A stretch of 64,000 nt of DNA from Brevibacterium sp. W7.2 (GTDB lineage: Bacteria > Actinomycetota > Actinomycetes > Actinomycetales > Brevibacteriaceae): NCBI RefSeq assembly GCF_018137945.1, contig NZ_CP073089.1:2356001-2420000 (forward strand), written 5' to 3'. The first letter of the stretch is position 1, and every line of letters starts with the position of its first letter. Positions 62,710 to 64,000 of this stretch are shown here, in pieces. The notes below the pieces were generated by a model, which was not told where the DNA came from, did no database searches, and saw nothing but the letters and a program-made list of their open reading frames with translations. Both the position numbers and the translations under genes were made by a program.

Positions 62710-64000
62710 TCAGTCGTAGGAGTCGGGGCGGAGCGGGACGTCGAGGATCGCCTCGGTGCCCCCGCCCTCACGCTCCCGCCACTGGATCGACCCGGCGAGA
62801 TCCGCCGAGACGAGGGTGCGCACGATCTGCGTGCCCAGGCCGTTGCCCGGGCTCTGCTGGTCGCCCAGCCCCACGCCGTCGTCGGCGATCGTGACGTGGA
62901 GGTGGTCGCCGTCGCGCTCGGGCACGACCCACACATGACCGGTGAGCGTCTCCCCCGGCGCCAGCCCTTCCTGCTCCTCGAGCGGGAAGCCGTGCTCGAT
63001 CGCGTTCGTGATGAGCTCGGTGATCGCCAGCGCCAGGGACGTCGCGTCGGCGGATGAGATCGTCCCGAAGCTGCCCTGGCGCTGCAGGGAGATCTGGACG
63101 AGCGGACTCGTCAGCTCCGGGGTCAGTCGCAGTCCCTTGTCGACGACCTCGTCGAAGTCGACCTCGGACTCGACTCCCTGGCTGAGCACATCGTGGACCA
63201 CGGCGATGATCGACACCCGCCGCATCGCCTCCGACAGCGCCGCCTTCGCCGCGGGATTGTCGATGCGCCGCGTCTGCAGGCGCAGCAGAGCGGACACCGT
63301 CTGGAGATTGTTCTTCACCCGGTGGTGCATCTCCTTGATCATCGCGTCGCGCGAGAGCAGCTCCCGCTTGCGCCGCCGGATCTCCGAGACGTCCCTGGCC
63401 AGCACGATCGCCCCGGTGCGCTCACCGTCGTCGGTGAGCGGAATCGCGCGCAGAGAGACACTCGTGCGGCCCACCTCGAGTTCGGTCCGCCACGGCGCGC
63501 GTCCGGTGAGCACGAGCGGCAGGGTCTCATCGACCTGGCGCAGCTCGGTGCTCAGGCTCGACACCACCTCGGAGAGGTAGGAGCCTTCGATCTCCCCGCC
63601 GTGCCCGAGGCGATTCATCAGCGACACGGCGTTCGGGGAGGCGTACTGCACCCGGGAGTCACGGTCGAGGACGAAGATGCCGTCACCGACCCGCGGCTCG
63701 CCGTGGCGCACTCCGCTCGGCGCCTCCCGATCGGGGAACGCGCCCTGGGCGATCATCGTCAGCAGCGCCTTCGCCGCGTCCCGGTAGTGCTTCTCGAGCC
63801 GCGAGGTTCCGCGCCGGCGCATCTCCTCGGAGTACCTGACCATGACGGCGAGCGTCTCACCGCGGCGGACGAGCGGCACCGCCTCGGCGCTCACCTCGGT
63901 CTCCTCGGTGCCCGCGTTGACGCCGAGGTCCTTGGCCGGGGCCACCTCGGTGACGATGGTCCGGGTCTCCACCGCCGCCTCGAGGAGCTCGCGTTCGAGC
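62710..64000 (-). CDS. PdtaS-type sensor histidine kinase (5' end outside the window)
   Basis: At least 430 residues, open to the window edge. A GAF-like N-terminal part, then a PAS domain (about VGDGIFVLDRDSRVQYASPN), a HisKA_2 dimerisation/phospho-acceptor region (MIKEMHHRVKNNLQTVSALLRLQTRR, His in EMHHRVKNN) and an HATPase_c domain with LAITELITNAIEHGFP, TIADDGVGLG and GNGLGTQIVRTLV. This is the PdtaS architecture, whose partner PdtaR binds RNA via ANTAR. It would sense nitric oxide or copper in relatives. It is downstream of whiB1 and the duplicated element. Confidence 0.92.
   Translation of the reverse strand, partial: LERELLEAAVETRTIVTEVAPAKDLGVNAGTEETEVSAEAVPLVRRGETLAVMVRYSEEMRRRGTSRLEKHYRDAAKALLTMIAQGAFPDREAPSGVRHGEPRVGDGIFVLDRDSRVQYASPNAVSLMNRLGHGGEIEGSYLSEVVSSLSTELRQVDETLPLVLTGRAPWRTELEVGRTSVSLRAIPLTDDGERTGAIVLARDVSEIRRRKRELLSRDAMIKEMHHRVKNNLQTVSALLRLQTRRIDNPAAKAALSEAMRRVSIIAVVHDVLSQGVESEVDFDEVVDKGLRLTPELTSPLVQISLQRQGSFGTISSADATSLALAITELITNAIEHGFPLEEQEGLAPGETLTGHVWVVPERDGDHLHVTIADDGVGLGDQQSPGNGLGTQIVRTLVSADLAGSIQWREREGGGTEAILDVPLRPDSYD

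Overview
The window is high-GC actinobacterial chromosome. Several things point there: a mycothiol S-conjugate amidase (mca), a WhiB1-type iron-sulfur regulator, a PdtaS-type histidine kinase, a redox-cysteine-free LpdA flavoprotein, an ECF42 sigma/DGPF pair, DUF3263, DUF4245 and DUF4307 proteins, and many -10 hexamers lying 6-7 nt before a start codon (leaderless mRNAs). Gene order and protein style suggest Micrococcales, probably Brevibacterium or a close relative; this is inference, because no rRNA is present. I saw no tRNA, rRNA or CRISPR array.

Layout. 1-2637: 3' part of a thiazole-synthesis operon (thiO end, thiS, thiG, thiF with a rhodanese domain). 2621-6451: small single genes, including a Mug-type glycosylase, thymidine kinase, a PepSY lipoprotein and a YrhK-like protein. 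6548-10786: a four-gene minus-strand operon of nucleoside hydrolase plus ECF transporter S, T and fused A subunits; the fused ATPase is strikingly asymmetric. 10922-25490: accessory metabolism and regulation (PfkB sugar kinase, HxlR regulator and neighbours, GNATs, methyltransferase, HchA, MFS/LysR pair, glycerol dehydrogenase, a heme-binding-like protein). 25736-30896: acetyltransferases, a HigBA toxin-antitoxin operon with a coupled GNAT, and an XRE regulator divergent from an MFS pump and an alcohol dehydrogenase.

31298-36280 is the most unusual part. A 5-kb block with no recognisable integrase lies between two identical 23-bp sequences. The right copy is the 3' end of ychF. The left copy still encodes the same C-terminal residues plus a stop, so a mobile element appears to have inserted into the ychF 3' end and replaced the last codon and stop. 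Its cargo is a HEPN-like protein (frameshifted), an Mrr-like nuclease, and a convergent operon of a classic-clade AAA+ ATPase with an N-terminal beta domain, a DUF6414-like protein and a small helical protein. I regard this as a candidate uncharacterised defence or stress system.

36252-64000 is core genome: ychF, rmuC, ispH, xseA-xseB, glpX, a beta-carbonic anhydrase, fumC, a PIN-PhoH protein, uppS, a hemolysin III homologue, mca, greA (with an intrinsic terminator in its leader), an AI-2E family permease, an SGNH hydrolase overlapping maf, the biotin-carboxylase/BCCP subunit of an acyl-CoA carboxylase, the ECF42 sigma with its DGPF partner, lpdA, a gamma-carbonic anhydrase-like protein, whiB1, a tandemly duplicated intergenic element, and the 3' part of a PdtaS-type kinase.
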